The translations under genes and the position numbers were made by a program. Of a stretch of DNA of 43,823 nucleotides, positions 42,401-43,823 are shown in pieces. Position 1 is the first letter of the stretch, and each line of letters begins with the position of its first letter. The DNA is from JBAXAM01 sp037142515. Lineage in GTDB: Bacteria; Pseudomonadota; Gammaproteobacteria; UBA9339. Where the stretch lies: positions 1 through 43,823 of the forward strand of contig JBAXAM010000008.1 of the NCBI GenBank assembly GCA_037142515.1, given 5' to 3'. Under the pieces are notes generated by a model. It saw nothing but the letters and a program-made list of their open reading frames with translations. It was not told the origin of the DNA and did not search any database.

Positions 42401-43785
42401 TCGTTTCTATCTAGGCATAGTACGATTAATTCATCTGGCTTAATTTTATTATATTTTAATAAGTGGTTTGCTAACTGATTGGCTTTGGTGTTTAATTCTT
42501 GATAGGTAAGCTTGGTATTTTCGTATGCTACTGCAATATTATTCGGTGTCTTTAGCACCTGTTCTTCAAACAATTTGTGAACTGTTGTGTCTCGTGGATA
42601 ATCCTTCTCAGTTTGATTGAATTTATAAACTATCTTTTTATGCTGCTCACTATCTAAAAGGTTGTAGCTAGAGACTAGCCTATCATCACTTCCAGCTAAC
42701 AAATCTTCCAACACCTCAAGAAAAAGCTTTTTATAAATAGATACAAAATTATTTAATAATTCTTTATCAATGGTTTTTTTGTTATATCGCACTCGATAAT
42801 TTATTTTGCTATTACTGCTCCTAGCGTCTTGTTCAAATAGCAACGTATCTTCAGTTACTCCATCAACATTGAGCTCAGTATGTAATTCGGTTTTTATTAT
42901 TCCTTTAAAGTTAAATGGATTCTCTCTAAAAAATGTTTGTGCAAAGCGTATGTTCAACAAATCCTTGCTGCCACCGATTTGAACAATATTTGCTATTGGG
43001 CAATAACCATATTTAATATCATCGAGTATTGTTGATTTAGAAAATTTTATACCTTGGTTGAATAATTCGCTTACTGTAGTTGCTTTATTAAACTGATATG
43101 GAATCAGATTGGTATTAGCCTGTGTTCCATAAATAAAATCCAACTCATCATCATTAATGGCTATTGGATAGCTTATAGCCAAGCGTTCTTGGCCTGTATA
43201 TCCATGTAGAAGTAAAGCAAAGATACTCTGTCCGTAAATATATGGCGTTATGCCAAACTTAAGCTTGATTTTGTTTAATTTGGTTAGCTCTACCTCTCCA
43301 CAATCAAATTTTATTTCCCCTATTAAACTGCTCGCTTCTGTTGCGTCTTTTTTATTATATTCTTGCTCGGATTTTAAAAAAACTAAATCGACCTTATCTG
43401 TATCGGACAATTGTTTATTCCAAAAATCTTTGTATTCAACCTTGTTTTGCTCTATCTTGGTAAAAGTTTTATTTGTAAAGTCTGCTATTAATTTTATCTG
43501 TTCGCTAACGCTGTATTTTATACTATAGTTTTCGTCATTATAATAATTAGAAATAGCTGCAAATACCCCGGTATCTAAAGAAGAACTACCATCCATAACA
43601 ATATGGTGCATAACAATAACAAATCTATAAACCCCATCGCTGATACGCAATAGCTTGAATCTATACAATGGTCCGTTACGCAAATCAAAGTTGCGGCCAA
43701 CGTAATCTAATAATTCAGATGCACTAACAGAGTCATTAGAATATTCTAGCTCATTACTACTGATGTTTTTTAGGTAGTGTAACAT
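36445..43785 (-). CDS. dimodular NRPS with terminal thioester reductase (C-A-T-C-A-T-R), 5' end broken or off-window
   Basis: 2446 codons from the first ATG. Domains: condensation 1 (1-395, HHIVMDG at 60-66), adenylation 1 (405-895, YTSGTTGNPKG), carrier 1 (905-985, GGDSI), condensation 2 (1003-1440, HHIIIDG at 1136-1142), adenylation 2 (1455-1945), carrier 2 (1955-2025, GGNSI), reductase (2075-2440, TGSTGYLG and YVQTK). Carrier serines, condensation His/Asp and reductase Tyr/Lys are intact. Aligned by eye to GrsA, the pocket residues are D-A-I-F-V-G-A-V-Q-K and D-V-L-F-I-A-A-V-Q-K, both hydrophobic; no amino acid can be assigned safely. The ATG lacks a Shine-Dalgarno and sits about 80 residues inside the first condensation domain; a stop precedes it, but another frame continues the domain upstream. 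Reductive release should give an aldehyde or alcohol. Confidence 0.92.
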   Translation of the reverse strand: MLHYLKNISSNELEYSNDSVSASELLDYVGRNFDLRNGPLYRFKLLRISDGVYRFVIVMHHIVMDGSSSLDTGVFAAISNYYNDENYSIKYSVSEQIKLIADFTNKTFTKIEQNKVEYKDFWNKQLSDTDKVDLVFLKSEQEYNKKDATEASSLIGEIKFDCGEVELTKLNKIKLKFGITPYIYGQSIFALLLHGYTGQERLAISYPIAINDDELDFIYGTQANTNLIPYQFNKATTVSELFNQGIKFSKSTILDDIKYGYCPIANIVQIGGSKDLLNIRFAQTFFRENPFNFKGIIKTELHTELNVDGVTEDTLLFEQDARSSNSKINYRVRYNKKTIDKELLNNFVSIYKKLFLEVLEDLLAGSDDRLVSSYNLLDSEQHKKIVYKFNQTEKDYPRDTTVHKLFEEQVLKTPNNIAVAYENTKLTYQELNTKANQLANHLLKYNKIKPDELIVLCLDRNEQMLIAMLGVLKAGAAYVPIDPNYPDERIDYILSDTKAKIILTNDAHRNKLQQIIKQKVYVIVIDSRETQVKITEQKDINPSTSTANANLVYVIYTSGTTGNPKGVLIEHRSVVNYITYLIGCNKLNNKSIGSQYAAISFDAAVIEIYPIVLSGGALYIVSEQDKADPTKINDYYSRNNITYAFLPTKFAELFFNLKNNGLVNLVIGGEKLRQFTNQTYRVINAYGPTEATVQAMGFIVDRQYKNIPIGKPINNVKCYVIDSCLNLLPVGAVGELMIGGECLARGYLNRYDLTSEKFIHNPFQTEEEKKQNKNSRIYKTGDLVRWLSDGNLEYIGRNDDQVKIRGYRIELSEIEAKLASYSNIKQAVVLVKDHIAEGVNNKYLAAYYVADKKLDESEIQKYLSTRLPEYMLPAVLVYLDKLPLTVNGKLDKKALPEPDFISQTEYVAPRNELEKKVCELYAQVLNFKIHQVGITNDFFRMGGDSISSIQLVSRIREQLGLIISVKDIFNHRNVEQLVTNVLANQNIQKEKSSVDKIVNEDVEIKNVYLANNLQQGFISSAIRQGKTDNTYILQFIWQYKTPIDKNKFEEAWQLAQQKYPSLRLRFDWGKELTQIIDKDQNLDFRYKELDFEQQSQITDIIKKDKQEYYDLRKGNLIRVYLIKLSANSYSCMCSIHHIIIDGWSFPLLINSIHEIYAQLLEGKQPQIIEDVTYRKAQKYLQEHQNEDQEYWSNYIKQIEDRVDLGVLLKQEAQKIKIKDYTLIKEEQGQCIEIDWQKLVKLKAVCQANAIAINSVVQYAWHKLLRIYGNSNTTVVGMVVSGRNLPIDNIENSVGLFINTLPLIFVHDDKLSLIEQIKSIQNSTNEANTKSNVNLVNLQSGGERLFDSIVAYENYPSPKGDLSVNFSDIKADVKIDYPLAISVYEKERALIIELKYAGELFAQKTIIQLLDRLKFFIEQISENPQKKALSYLKQEEYRHIAIDYNLTEKDYPSNKTIHQLFEEQTLKTSNNIAVAYENTKLTYQELNQKANQLANYLSCNFNVKPDDLIVLCLDRNEHMIIAMLGVLKSGGAYVPVDPKNPDERIDYILGDTKAKVVLTNDIYKNKLQQIIKQKQNIIAIDSKEIQIQLTEQKDTNPTISTTSTNLVYVIYTSGTTGNPKGVLVEHRSVVSYITCLINHDGLDGKSVGSQYAAISFDVAVLEIYTILLSGGALYIIPEQDKFDPIKVDEFYYKNNVTYAFLPTKFAELFFSFKNNRLINLIVAGEKLEKFIEQPYRVSNAYGPTEGTVQATSFMIDRLYDDIPIGKPISNVKCYVVDKSLNLLPVGAIGELVIGGECLARGYLNRSDLTSEKFVYNPFQTEEEKRRNKNSRLYKTGDLVRMLPSGNIGYIGRTDFQVKIRGYRIELGEIENKLVSYPAIKQAAVVVGEKSNAKYLIAYYVADKKLDEQKIRTHLFEHLPVYMIPSVFVYLQQLPLTRNGKLDKKALPQPEFEDKNSYVAPRDEQEKIVCKAFLDILDLKKVGINDDFFYFGGNSISAIKLVSRLHENFDITLADIFKLRTPERIAGSVMFGKNLLQHKLEQVRAAYKKERNNSKYNNDIELQKPDGCTEQIKDLSLKKPICNVLLTGSTGYLGCNILNQLLELTDYKIYLLVRASSQAEATEIINKKYQFYFDKTLNDVIDKRVFIIKADIEQDFLGLQQSEYRILTTKVDAIIHAAALVKHYGEYNKFYSANVQATINLLEFAKLTKLKDFHYVSTTSVLYLASASENSKQCVYTEGDLPHNTEVSDNVYVQTKLLAEHHVVKYRDYGLSCNIYRVGNLAFMSKNYRSQKNIDDNAFYNNLKCMFTIKCGAEEVIGALEISQVDFVAQAIVKLFDRQSLSNRIFHVFNPHNFSMVNVFKNGNFKILPIEAFIDYLEQLMKDDNYHDLIMKFLLHQGWLDWSEKQDVMSINISQRKTECILNRLSFEWLPITDEVINNYLSSLKLIN

Positions 43786-43823
43786 CCTTTCTGTAAATTA
43801 TTTTTGACGAGGCAGCATATTTG

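Noticed and set aside
43783..43785. The ATG at 43785 as the true NRPS start
   Set aside because: It has no Shine-Dalgarno, lies within the first condensation domain, and a shifted frame upstream reads as a continuation of that domain.

Overview
The window looks like a chromosomal segment of an AT-rich gammaproteobacterium. The order valS, tRNA-Val, thrS, infC, rpmI, rplT, pheS, pheT, ihfA, MerR-like regulator, tRNA-Pro is typical of that class. A small CsrA, a PI-kinase-motif protein that could be a host-directed effector, and several decayed genes suggest a host- or amoeba-associated lineage such as the Legionellales/Coxiellales. The taxonomic placement is inference from gene content and order only.

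Layout. 1-1000: a decayed 51-bp repeat array, a small double-glycine-leader peptide gene, ycaR and a Fic-domain remnant. 1.0-2.0 kb: a two-gene unit (conserved hypothetical plus CPLC membrane protein). 2.0-13.5 kb: a long minus-strand housekeeping block for translation, with ihfA, a MerR-like regulator, a flavin-reductase-like gene wedged between pheS and pheT, an inverted pair of REP-like elements, and holC. 13.6-19.7 kb: galU with a strong terminator, a minimal minor-pilin cluster (pilV-pilW-pilX), an AsmA-like gene, tRNA-Gly, trmB, a DMT transporter and a DinJ-YafQ toxin-antitoxin pair. 19.7-29.6 kb: uracil-DNA glycosylase, hemW, cysS, a divergent PEP-carboxylase-like protein, a membrane protein, a YgjP-type metallopeptidase and recD2. 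29.7-33.8 kb, accessory: a large gene with PI3/PI4-kinase-like motifs split by an in-frame TGA, csrA, a degenerate ~85-bp repeat array, a small zinc-finger gene pair, a perfect 22-bp-arm palindrome and a double-HTH regulator.

33.7-43.8 kb is the most unusual region. It is a minus-strand operon of a dimodular NRPS ending in a thioester reductase (C-A-T-C-A-T-R, entering from beyond the right edge), an SbmA/YddA-like ABC exporter with an unusual duplicated N-terminal membrane domain, and a 78-residue cysteine-rich peptide with a double-glycine leader that is translationally coupled to the exporter. A second double-glycine-leader peptide of different core lies near position 500. The reductase predicts a peptide aldehyde or alcohol (or derived pyrazinone); the exporter and the ribosomal peptide suggest that a non-ribosomal and a ribosomal secreted product share one locus. 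The NRPS reading frame appears shifted by one base in a T6 tract just inside the right edge, so the cluster could be damaged, or the base count there could be wrong.
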